Assembly: GCA_033980235.1 (NCBI GenBank)
Contig: CM067069.1
Location: 12,722,828 to 12,786,827, forward strand
Source of the DNA: Diadema setosum
Taxonomy: Eukaryota > Echinodermata > Echinoidea > Diadematoida > Diadematidae
Length of the DNA stretch: 64,000 nucleotides
Direction: 5' to 3'
The notes under the pieces were generated by a model. It had not been told where the DNA came from, did not search any database, and was given only the letters and a program-made list of their open reading frames with translations. The translations under genes and the position numbers were made by a program. Positions 34,114 to 64,000 of the stretch are shown one piece after another. Position 1 is the stretch's first letter. The number at the start of each line of letters is the position of its first letter.

Positions 34114-36170
34114 TCGGATGATATGGAAAGAAATATGAGGAGTTACACTCGATTGCAGATTTTAAGCGATGTTCTTTTAAAAGGTGCAAACCATATACGC
34201 GCTACATAAAGTTCATTATGCTCATATGCGCAGTCCGTTGTAAGACATACAGCTTTACGTGAGGAAACAGCAGAAGACGGACTCACTATAGTATTCACTC
34301 TTTATAGCTTAAATGTTTCAATTAAAAAATGCTCAATTCTGGTCAGCAGTAATAGGACGATATTAGTTTCAAAGTTCATGTAGTATAACTCTGTCAGGTC
34401 TGTCTCGAGATTGTAGCTATTTCTACTGTTGACACATGTCATCTGCAAGACAATTTTAGGCACATTATATTCCTGTATATATTTGTTGTCATTTTCAGCT
34501 CTGCAACATTCATTTTCTCTCAGTTTGCATCAGCCAATAAAAACAACCTTTCATTTTGACTTAAATTTTCGCAGTAGTGTTTCAAAATTCATAATGAATG
34601 TGTACAAAATGTGAATAAAGTGGACAAGGTAAAATTGATCACGTTCAGTTGTTTGCGATCACTGGAGGCAACCAAAGTGGGCGTAACTGTGGACAGCTCT
34701 CCTCATATCGCGTCTTAAATTTCATCGAATCAAGCTTTTCGCTTGCCACCTGCGCGCATGGATCGTCTTCATTGTGATATTAACTAGACTGAATACTGTA
34801 TCTGAACGCTGTATCGTGATTCCGGAGATGTAGATTAACTCGACTAAAAGGAGAGTCCAATACTGTATACACGGGCACTAAAACACATCAACAAATCTTG
34901 CACAAAAAGAAAAAAGAAAAAGGTTGTTCCAAACCTGTCACAAATCGACTACTGTTCTTCAATGATTGCTAAAAAAAAAAAAAAAAAAGCTGCCAATTTC
35001 CGTACCACATAATATCATGCAGTTGCCAGATTTTATTCGAAATTTCATCAAGATCTTATTAACTTTACCATTGTATAACTTTACATAAAGGTGCATGTTT
35101 CCTTTCACCATTTGCTTATTCTTCTGTTTGCTATGTTCCATTAATGACGCTTCTCTTATACGCTTCTCTTATACCTAACTACTCAAGTAAAGTTTGCAGT
35201 CATTATTGATAAACTTGTTTGATCATTCGCCGAGTGATTCCATGATATCATAGAATAAATAGCAGCAGCATATTTAGCTTTGTGTGTATAGTCTTATTTG
35301 TTGTAGTATAATGGTTTCGTTTGCCTTGCTGATGGCTTGAAGTACTTTTATGTACAACTATCTCTGTATGTGTGGAAGTCACATGAGTCGATCTTTACCT
35401 CTAAGTCAAATCATTATTTTTTTCATCAAATTATGCAGTTGAATTTTGTTTTGTGTGTGTGTGTGTGTGTATGTGTGGACAAAGTGGTCCCAACAGACTG
35501 GACGACGCTACCTACTACCTATGGGTAGTGGAAAGTGACATGATTTTGAAGGTTATGGCATTATAAATATTTACAGATTTTCATCAAATACGGAGAAATA
35601 AGACAAGGCCTTGATGTCAGTGTCTCGACGCAACTCTCCCATTGGTATATATGGGCCTAAAAGATATTGTTACAATCACGTTTGGGCCGATGATTTAATA
35701 ACTGTCGCATAGTCTTTTCCCCTCTGTGACCCATCCATGCTATTATATAGGATGTTTCAAGACTATATAGGGCCTTACAGAATAAAGCTGTTTGAATAAG
35801 CCAACTGAATATGAAATACAGTCATTATGTTCATTAACTTGAAACATTGATACATGCAACTCGTTGGAAACTTTTGTTTGTCGATAAAATCTTTATTTAT
35901 TTATTCATGTTTTATTTAAAAAGAAGGGTTGTCCCGTTCAGAGCCACAATAGCCTGCTTTGCAAGAGAGCCCTGCGCCAAATACAAAGGTTACAAAATCA
36001 AATACAGATTTCAAATAATATCGAGTAACATAATATATACGCACAAATGGAAAATCAAACGAAAACATATGAAAACAAATACAACATATTACAAGTGGTG
36101 GTCATACGAAGTAATAAGTAAATCAAAAGATAGACTGGTGAAGTGGGTTTTTTTTTTAGTAATTTGAAAA

Positions 36171-36176
36171 TTTATT
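36171..36176 (-). terminator. Candidate polyadenylation signal of the NRF-like gene
   Basis: TTTATT on the plus strand (AATAAA on the minus strand) about 600 bp after the stop at 36777; the closest canonical hexamer seen. Confidence 0.35.
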
Positions 36177-36776
36177 GACAGCCTGTGTAGAGATAGGGAA
36201 TTATACTCACTAATCTTCAGTTACTCGACAGAATTCCTCAACTGTATCGAACAAAAATTCATATAGCAATATAAAGTTATAGCTATAAAAGTATATGTAT
36301 GGCTTGCGTGTTAATGAAAGTTCAACCAAACAGATGCAAATGATAACCCCTAATAATAGTATTTACCTCTCAAAGTTAAAGTGTAATTTTTGTGTTGTTT
36401 TTGTCGAAAAAGTTGACGTACATAGTTATTACAGAAATAAAGAGGCAGGGGAAAAACGCGTTATCAAGGTGTATAATATTCGCTGGTTGAGATGTCATAT
36501 TGTATCATATTCAAATTCAAATTCACATGAAATTTTGTTTCCAATAACGCATGTTTGTTGTCAATACATATTCCAAGAAAACAAAACCTACAATGTATTA
36601 CAACAACAAAATATGCATAAATTATGGAACTGACTGTTCAAAATAATAGCATTATAATGGAAAAGAGGGACCCACGTAAAAAACAAACAAACAAACAAAC
36701 AAACAAGCTTGTAGGAATGTGGGCTACTCAATTACACTTTACTTACATTAAGTTTAAAAAGAAAGTGTTGAGTTAA

Positions 36777-56347
<19,571 letters not shown>

Positions 56348-56917
56348 CTTGAAGTTTCCTGCACCGTCAGCTGACTGCCGAATGACTGTGGCTAGTAGAG
56401 ACGCTAGCGCCCAATAGAGCACCTGACTCGCTCTGCCTTGTGAGAGCTCATTCACCTTCTTCCATCACTGCACCTACGGTTACACTGGCTTTCTTTTGTA
56501 ATATACACCTAAGCAGATCCTTGTCATTTGATTGGTTGTTTGATATTGATCATTTGTCCAGTTTTTACTATTACGTCATCATTCGTGCAATTGTGGCCCT
56601 ATTTACCGTGTTTAATCTTGGATCCATGCGATTTACTCCATAGCACGCCGAGAGCCCGGCAAATTACGTACATTCTCTCTTGTTTCTAAATTCATAAAAC
56701 ATTAAATGACAAAGATCTATAGTTTTAGGTGTTAATAAAACGAATAATACATGATTTTTTGTTCGCGCAATGGACAGAATAATTAACTTCACTTTATTAT
56801 TCGGTGATAGGTGAAATAATTGATCCATTCAACTCGGTTGCACCTCGTTGAATGAATCATTTCATTCTTCACCTCATGAAATATTCTGTCTATTGCACTC
56901 ATAAACATTCATTTTTT
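56348..56917. other. 5' flank of the NRF-like gene
   Basis: Presumed 5' UTR and promoter of the minus-strand gene. The frame stays open upstream to 56455, but the coding signal is weak. A loose inverted pair lies near 56810-56870 (gtgaaataattgatccattc and its approximate complement). Confidence 0.4.
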
Positions 56918-56944
56918 TATCGAAGGGAGGGGAGGAGGTATAGG

Positions 56945-56947
<3 letters not shown>

Positions 56948-56980
<33 letters not shown>
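56948..56980. repeat. (TA)n microsatellite in part A
   Basis: Length varies between the three units: compare 60343-60381 and 62654-62686. Confidence 0.9.
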
Positions 56981-56985
<5 letters not shown>

Positions 56986-57489
56986 GGAGTTATAGGAGAT
57001 GGATAACGTCATCATCTCCTTACGCAATGCATTTTCCTCTCCGCTGATACGATATCAGTGTCAAAATGTCTGCCTTTAATCTTGTAACAATGAAGAACAA
57101 CCAACGGTGTGCCAAGTAGGCGTGTTCATTTGCTGATTGTCAAGTTGCGCTCGAGCAGATAGTAGACAAAATCAACGAGCAGCAAATAGCCTGGATTTAA
57201 AAGAATGACGATCACGTGTTCTCCCAGTGCATGAGTGGTCACATGAACTACATATGGGCTTATCGCAGCATTGCGTAACTTCGAAACGAATACATTGGCC
57301 ATTTACGCCAAAGAAAGATTACGTCATTTTGAGAAATGGAATGGGATGTTTTCTTAGCTCTGCTTATGACATTCGACCTTTCTGATTACGTTGAAGAAAA
57401 TTTTGGCTCCGAATGCTGGCTCCGAATGCTCGTCGTTTAAGATGTTGGTTCTTCCTTCATTCAGTCGTTTAATGTTATACGAGTTAAAG

Positions 57490-58262
57490 ACGATGACCCA
57501 AGGTTGTGCTAACTTTAGCTTATTGACTGCAGCCGTGCCAACCATCACCAACATTAGAATATGGGTAGCCGATCAAAATCCACCTAAAAGTAAGACGGTG
57601 ACCCAATGTTGTGCCAATGTTACAAATGTAGCTTACCGATTGCGACTGCGGCGATAGAGTGGCAATAGTCGCCTACGTTGGCCCAATGTAGGCTGACAAA
57701 CTAATATCTACCTTAGATCAGTTACAGAAGTAAGACAAAGGACAACGTTGTGCCAACGTTACCTTACCGACTGCGATCATGACGGTCATCGCTGATGTTG
57801 GCCCAACGTAGGATGTAGCCAACCAATATGCATCTTACATCAATGACATAAGTAAAATGGTGTTTAACGTCGTGCCGATGTTAGCTTACCGACTGTGCTA
57901 AAACAACAATTGCCAACGTAGGCCCAACGTAGGTTGGCCAAATAATACCCACCTTCCGTCAGGGACGAAAGTAAGACAATGGTGCAACGTTGTGCGAACA
58001 TTAGATTACAGACTGTGACCGTGTCGACGATATCCAACGTTGCCCCAACGCAGGATTGCCAACCAATGTCCATCTTGTATCACCGACAAAGTAAGCAGGT
58101 GGCCCAACGTTGTGCCAACAAGTTAGTTTACCAACCGCGACGGTGCCGACAAATTCCAAAGTTGGCCCAACGTAGGATAACCAAGTAATATCCGTCCGCA
58201 AGTGGCGACGATATAGACGGTGCCCCAACGTTGAGCCAACGTCATCTCACCGACAGCGACCG
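57490..58262. repeat. ~120-bp satellite (part B, unit 1)
   Basis: The phrase CCCAACGTTGTGCCAAC and close variants recur near 57496, 57602, 57743, 57867, 57984, 58104 and 58225; the later intervals are about 120 bp. Each period also contains TTACCGACTG and an inverted GTTGGCCCAACGTAGG, so each unit has internal dyad symmetry. Confidence 0.85.
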
Positions 58263-59958
58263 CTCAAGGAGAGATGTAACATCTATAAGGCGAAAGAGGA
58301 GCTGTCTTCGCTTTGCAACAATTATTCTTAATTCCTTCCCGTTTTCAATGTAAACTAGTTGGTTAGCTGAAATATTCCACGAAATGACAAACTAACAGCA
58401 ACCCAAAAGACTTTATTATGCCAATATGATGTAAAGAGTTAACTCCATTTTTGTTAAGTTGAGATATTTGCTAGTAAAGCTGCATAAAATATAAAGAAAA
58501 TGATAAGGAAATACGACTATTTTAAATGTTAACTTCAAGAATGTTCCATGTTGTGTTACCAGTCAGATATTAGTGGAAAGGTTTTATTTGGCGATGCTTT
58601 AAGTTTATGATGAACATAATTTAAGATCTTTTTAAGTGGCTCTTGGTCCATTATTATCTTTTTTTTTTTATCAAACAATTTTGTGTTACTTATTTTTCTG
58701 TTTCTCCCGTAATTTGCTTGCTTTCATCCTTTCGTGTGTTAAATCACATGAAATAATGTAGTGGTATATAAGTGTTAAAAACAACCAAATACCCCCCCCC
58801 CCAAAAAAAAAAATGTTATGCATAACTTTCTTCATAACATTCTCCCACCACTCCATCATGCAGACATGGAATAAACAAACAGACTTCCGATAACGAATAT
58901 AGTTCTAATTATGAAACCAGATCACTGGTGTTACGGGTCCAACTTATAAAACGGCAAGACAAAAAAAAAAAAAAAAAAAAAAAGAACCACGACAAAAAGT
59001 ATGCCGAAACAGCTGTCAATATAATTGTAAAGAAGTTCACTTCCGCCAGTCCTTAAGATATGTCTTCCTTTTTTTGTTTCCCGTTTTGTAAGAAGTCTGT
59101 CCAGACTATTCATTCTATCGACGGATTAAGGCTGATTCATTGATATTGTCCTCTATTGCGTCACAATAATGCATCACATTTATAGATCATAGGTAAATTC
59201 ATAGATCATAAGTAACAGTCTGCAAGTAGCGTTATCATGAATAAGAAATGCAACAATTGTGTGGCTTAAATGAGTCGATGGTTCCGAATATTATCATTGT
59301 CGTTATATCATCATTTTGCGATAATCTTGTCAATTTGAGCCCTGCAGTTCTCTGAATCCGTGGGGTTTCCATGGGTCCTATGGCTCCTATATCATCTGTA
59401 ATTACGCCAACATCCCAGAGCTGCAGCATCATATTGTATTTATAGTGGTCAACTCCCGTCAGCGTTTCTTTCTTCCGGTTGGAAGATGGGACAGGAGATC
59501 AAGGAAGAGACATCAGCAAGGAAAGAAAAACTTTTCCTCTTCCTATTGATATCTAATTACAATGTATGTTGACAAATGTTATACATGACTGAATACATGA
59601 ACATTAAAGACAACAATGACAAATTGCACTTGTTCCAAGTTTGAGAGTCACATGAAGGAACAACGAATGTCTCACTGAATGGGTGAGATCTGTCAATAAA
59701 AGTGGTGAAATTAACAAACCAGCCTGCACTAAGGTCCTACTGCAGGTTTGTGTTTACGGTTTGAAGGTTATTTCAAGATTATAGGGCCTACAGTAAATTG
59801 ATGAGAATGGCCACACATCTTATTCTCATTACTTTCGTGTAAAAACGAAGCTAATTAAGAGAAGATCAATCCCATTCAATGCTAGTTACGTGGGTTGATG
59901 ACAATACATATATACAAGACGTCTTTGGCCTTTCCAGTAAAAATACTGACAATACAAG

Positions 59959-60311
59959 GGCAGTGAGTTGGCTCAGTCGGTAGCGCGTCTGCCTCACGAT
60001 CTCGCGGCCCGGGTTCGAACCCGAGTCTGGACTGAGCAATGTTGTGTGTAAACATACCGTCCCCTCTATCAAGAGGCAAAACACTCTGTCCCTCGGATAG
60101 GACATAAAATGGAGGTCCCGTGTATGAGAGAGTCACAGCTCATGCACGTAAAAGATCCCGCTTCATTCATTCATCGCAAAGAGCAGGGTGTCTAACCCGG
60201 TGAAGTGGTCCCACCCCACATCCAACTGGACCCCATGGAAGACCAGCTTAGTGTAGCTGAATATGGGCTATCCAGCCATCTCCACAGATGGAAATGAACA
60301 ACAACAATTAT
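59959..60311 (+). mobile_element. tRNA-derived SINE, copy 1
   Basis: The head has a Pol III A box TGGCTCAGTCGG at 59969-59980 and a B box GGTTCGAACCC at 60012-60022, in a tRNA-like context with a CGGG/CCCG T-stem. A ~280-bp body follows, containing AAAGATCCCGCTTCATTCAT, and an AACAACAACAATTATTTA tail. The acceptor stem does not pair and the body is long, so it is not a functional tRNA gene. Confidence 0.85.
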
Positions 60312-60338
60312 TTATCGAAGGGAGGGGAGGAGGTATAG

Positions 60339-60384
<46 letters not shown>

Positions 60385-62622
60385 TTATAGGAGATGGATA
60401 ACGTCATCACCTCCTTACGCAATGCATTTTCCTCTCCGCTGATACGATATCAGTGTCAAAATGTCTGCCTTTAATCTTGTAACAATGAAGAACAACCAAC
60501 GGTGTGCCAAGTAGGTGTGTTCATTTGCTGATTGTCAAGTTGCGCTCGAGCAGATAGTAGACATGAAAATCAACGAGCAGCAAATAGCCTGGATTTAAAA
60601 GAATGACGATCACGTGTTCTCCCAGTGCATGAGTGGTCACATGAACTACATATGGGCTTATCGCAGCATTGCGTAACTTCGAAACGAATACATTGGCCAT
60701 TTACGCCAAAGAAAGATTACGTCATTTTGAGAAATGGAATGTGATGTTTTCTTAGCTCTGCATGCTTATGACATTCGACCTTTCTGATTACGTTGAAGAA
60801 AATTTTGGCTCCGAATGCTGGCTCCGAATGCTCGTCGTTTAAGATGTTGGTTCTTCCTTCATTCAGTCGTTTAATGTTATACGAGTTAAAGTTTATTTGG
60901 CGATGCTTTAAGTTTATGATGAACATAATTTAAGATCTTTTTAAGTGGCTCTTGGTCCATTATTATCTTTTTTTTTTATCAAACAATTTTGTGTTACTTA
61001 TTTTTCTGTTTCTCCCGTAATTTGCTTGCTTTCATCCTTTCGTGTGTTAAATCACATGAAATAATGTAGTGGTATATAAGTGTTAAAAACAACCAAATAC
61101 CCCCCCCCCCAAAAAAAAAAAAATGTTATGCATAACTTTCTTCATAACATTCTCCCACCACTCCATCATGCAGACATGGAATAAACAAACAGACTTCCGA
61201 TAACGAATATAGTTCTAATTATGAAACCAGATCACTGGTGTTACGGGTCCAACTTATAAAACGGCAAGACAAAAAAAAAAAAAAAAAAAAAAAAGAACCA
61301 CGACAAAAAGTATGCCGAAACAGCTGTCAATATAATTGTAAAGAAGTTCACTTCCGCCAGTCCTTAAGATATGTCTTCCTTTTTTTGTTTCCCGTTTTGT
61401 AAGAAGTCTGTCCAGACTATTCATTCTATCGACGGATTAAGGCTGATTCATTGATATTGTCCTCTATTGCGTCACAATAATGCATCACATTTATAGATCA
61501 TAGGTAAATTCATAGATCATAAGTAACAGTCTGCAAGTAGCGTTATCATGAATAAGAAATGCAACAATTGTGTGGCTTAAATGAGTCGATGGTTCCGAAT
61601 ATTATCATTGTCGTTATATCATCATTTTGCGATAATCTTGTCAATTTGAGCCCTGCAGTTCTCTGAATCCGTGGGGTTTCCATGGGTCCTATGGCTCCTA
61701 TATCATCTGTAATTACGCCAACATCCCAGAGCTGCAGCATCATATTGTATTTATAGTGGTCAACTCCCGTCAGCGTTTCTTTCTTCCGGTTGGAAGATGG
61801 GACAGGAGATCAAGGAAGAGACATCAGCAAGGAAAGAAAAACTTTTCCTCTTCCTATTGATATCTAATTACAATGTATGTTGACAAATGTTATACATGAC
61901 TGAATACATGAACATTAAAGACAACAATGACAAATTGCACTTGTTCCAAGTTTGAGAGTCACATGAAGGAACAACGAATGTCTCACTGAATGGGTGAGAT
62001 CTGTCAATAAAAGTGGTGAAATTAACAAACCAGCCTGCACTAAGGTCCTACTGCAGGTTTGTGTTTACGGTTTGAAGGTTATTTCAAGATTATAGGGCCT
62101 ACAGTAAATTGATGAGAATGGCCACACATCTTATTCTCATTACTTTCGTGTAAAAACGAAGCTAATTAAGAGAAGATCAATCCCATTCAATGCTAGTTAC
62201 GTGGGTTGATGACAATACATATATACAAGACGTCTTTGGCCTTTCCAGTAAAAATACTGACAATACAAGGGCAGTGAGTTGGCTCAGTCGGTAGCGCGTC
62301 TGCCTCACGATCTCGCGGCCCGGGTTCGAACCCGAGTCTGGACTGAGCAATGTTGTGTGTAAACATACCGTCCCCTCTATCAAGAGGCAAAACACTCTGT
62401 CCCTCGGATAGGACATAAAATGGAGGTCCCGTGTATGAGAGAGTCACAGCTCATGCACGTAAAAGATCCCGCTTCATTCATTCATCGCAAAGAGCAGGGT
62501 GTCTAACCCGGTGAAGTGGTCCCACCCCACATCCAACTGGACCCCATGGAAGACCAGCTTAGTGTAGCTGAATATGGGCTATCCAGCCATCTCCACAGAT
62601 GGAAATGAACAACAACAATTAT
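60311..62622. repeat. Tandem array unit 2 (about 2.3 kb, part B absent)
   Basis: Part A joins directly to part C at about 60890: ACGAGTTAAAG runs straight into TTTATTTGGCGATGC, whereas unit 1 has about 1.1 kb of satellite there. Apart from that and a few small changes it is nearly identical to unit 1. Confidence 0.9.
62270..62622 (+). mobile_element. tRNA-derived SINE, copy 2
   Basis: Appears identical to copy 1 through the A and B boxes and body; present because the whole unit was duplicated, not as an independent insertion. Confidence 0.85.
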
Positions 62623-62649
62623 TTATCGAAGGGAGGGGAGGAGGTATAG

Positions 62650-62689
<40 letters not shown>

Positions 62690-64000
62690 TTATAGGAGAT
62701 GGATAACGTCATCACCTCCTTACGCAATGCATTTTCCTCTCCGCTGATACGATATCAGTGTCAAAATGTCTGCCTTTAATCTTGTAACAATGAAGAACAA
62801 CCAACGGTGTGCCAAGTAGGTGTGTTCATTTGCTGATTGTCAAGTTGCGCTCGAGCAGATAGTAGACATGAAAATCAACGAGCAGCAAATAGCCTGGATT
62901 TAAAAGAATGACGATCACGTGTTCTCCCAGTGCATGAGTGGTCACATGAACTACATATGGGCTTATCGCAGCATTGCGTAACTTCGAAACGAATACATTG
63001 GCCATTTACGCCAAAGAAAGATTACGTCATTTTGAGAAATGGAATGTGATGTTTTCTTAGCTCTGCATGCTTATGACATTCGACCTTTCTGATTACGTTG
63101 AAGAAAATTTTGGCTCCGAATGCTGGCTCCGAATGCTCGTCGTTTAAGATGTTGGTTCTTCCTTCATTCAGTCGTTTAATGTTATACGAGTTAAAGACGA
63201 TGACCCAAGGTTGTGCTAACTTTAGCTTATTGACTGCAGCCGTGCCAACCATCGCCAACATTAGAATATGGGTAGCCGATCAAAATCCACCTAAAAGTAA
63301 GACGGTGACCCAATGTTGTGCCAATGTTACAAATGTAGCTTACCGATTGCGACTGCGGCGATAGAGTGGCAATAGTCGCCTACGTTGGCCCAATGTAGGC
63401 TGACAAACTAATATCTACCTTAGATCAGTTACAGAAGTAAGACAAAGGACAACGTTGTGCCAACGTTACCTTACCGACTGCGATCATGACGGTCATCGCC
63501 GATGTTGGTCCAACGTAGGAAATAGCCAACCAATATGCATCTTACATCAATGACAGAAGTAAAATGGTGTCTAACGTCGTGCCGACGTTAGCTTACCGAC
63601 TGTGCTAAAACAACAATTGCCAACGTTGGTCCAACGTAGGTTGGCCAAATAATATCCAACTTCCGTCAGGGACGAAAGTAAGACAATGGTCCAACGTTGT
63701 GCGAACATTAGATTACAGACTGTGACCGTGTCGACGATATCCAACGTTGCCCCAACGCAGGATTGCCAACCAATGTCCATCTTGTATCACCGACAAAGTA
63801 AGCAGGTGGCCCAACGTTGTGCCAACAAGTTAGTTTACCAACCGCGACGGTGTCGACCAATTCCAACGTAGGATAACCAAGTAATATCCGTCCGCAAGTG
63901 GCGACGATATAGACGGTGCCCCAACGTTGAACCAACGTCATCTCACCGACAGCGACCGCTCAAGGAGAGATGTATCATCGATAAGGCGAAAGAGGAGCTG
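62623..64000. repeat. Tandem array unit 3 (cut by window end)
   Basis: Carries part A, with the same small insertions as unit 2, then part B from about 63197. It continues past the window, so copy number is unknown. Confidence 0.88.
63197..64000. repeat. ~120-bp satellite (part B, unit 3)
   Basis: Same period and words as 57490-58262, with scattered substitutions (for example CCAACGTTGGTCCAACG near 63625 versus CCAACGTAGGCCCAACG in unit 1) and a short deletion near 63860. The two B blocks are more diverged from each other than the A parts. Confidence 0.82.

Larger units (their letters stand above)
33667..36776. other. Convergent intergenic region (3' ends of ZP-receptor and NRF-like genes)
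   Basis: No coding segment recognised. It contains a short (GT)n tract at 35451-35474, A/T runs and an (AAAC)n tract near 36680. A phrase at 35930-35990 on the minus strand resembles a retroelement 3' end, but not strongly enough to name. Confidence 0.5.
56918..60310. repeat. Tandem array unit 1 (about 3.4 kb)
   Basis: Begins TATCGAAGGGAGGGGAGGAG and ends where the same words restart at 60311. Three parts: A (56918-57487), B (57488-58580, ~120-bp satellite) and C (58581-60310, ends with the SINE). Unit 1 lacks small insertions shared by units 2 and 3 in part A (GCAT before 'gcttatgac'; TGA in 'gacatgaaaatc'). No convincing gene; open frames recur only because the DNA is repeated. Confidence 0.9.

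Noticed and set aside
56348..56455. N-terminal extension of the NRF-like protein to ATG 56455
   Set aside because: Weak start context, and it would place the signal peptide internally; ATG 56347 has a strong context and a proper signal sequence.
57354..57554. Conserved minus-strand frame repeated in three places (also near 60717 and 63022)
   Set aside because: The copies are recent tandem duplicates, so identity does not imply selection, and no domain is recognisable.
59959..60035. Functional tRNA gene
   Set aside because: A and B boxes are present but the acceptor stem does not pair and a SINE body follows; the second copy is part of the same duplicated unit.

Overview
This is a window of animal nuclear DNA: AT-rich, intron-rich, with GT-AG splice sites and many microsatellites and short inverted-repeat transposons. 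Recurrent TAGGCCTA words, fold-back elements and the gene content suggest a marine deuterostome, most likely an echinoderm. That assignment is inference; no single marker proves it.

Four protein-coding genes can be read. (1) 1674-2560 (+) is the 3'-terminal exon of CDK9, the kinase of P-TEFb; its 5' exons lie left of the window. (2) 8762-11232 (-) is a three-exon SLC31 (CTR-type) copper transporter of 197 aa, closest in layout to the short CTR2 form. (3) 18410-33666 (+) is a 14-exon gene for a 658-aa type I membrane protein: signal peptide, a six-bladed LDL-receptor class B (YWTD) propeller, a Pro/Thr linker, a complete ZP domain, a furin-type RTRR site and a C-terminal membrane anchor. (4) 36777-56347 (-) is a 16-exon gene for an 806-aa nose-resistant-to-fluoxetine (NRF-6)-like protein: signal peptide, Cys-containing NRF domain and a multi-pass acyltransferase-3 domain. 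For genes 2-4 the exon phases match at every junction and total coding length is divisible by three, so the models are internally consistent.

The rest is introns and intergenic DNA dominated by repeats. Several families share one plan, two arms built of short repeated words facing each other. Family A is at 1190-1443 and 37643-37975; family B at 31071-31388 and 37447-38110 (the second interrupted by a copy of A); family C at 13292-14662; family D at 29665-29933. There are also TTAA-ended MITE-like elements, a 1.2-kb element with roughly 300-bp inverted repeats, a 120-bp element with perfect 20-bp ends, a hairpin-forming 53-bp minisatellite, and a TTAGGG-like array inside an inverted repeat.

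The right end (56918-64000) is a tandem array of a 2.3-3.4 kb unit carrying a tRNA-derived SINE; units 1 and 3 also carry a ~120-bp satellite that is cleanly absent from unit 2. The four genes have no evident common pathway. The most notable item is the YWTD-propeller plus ZP-domain receptor.
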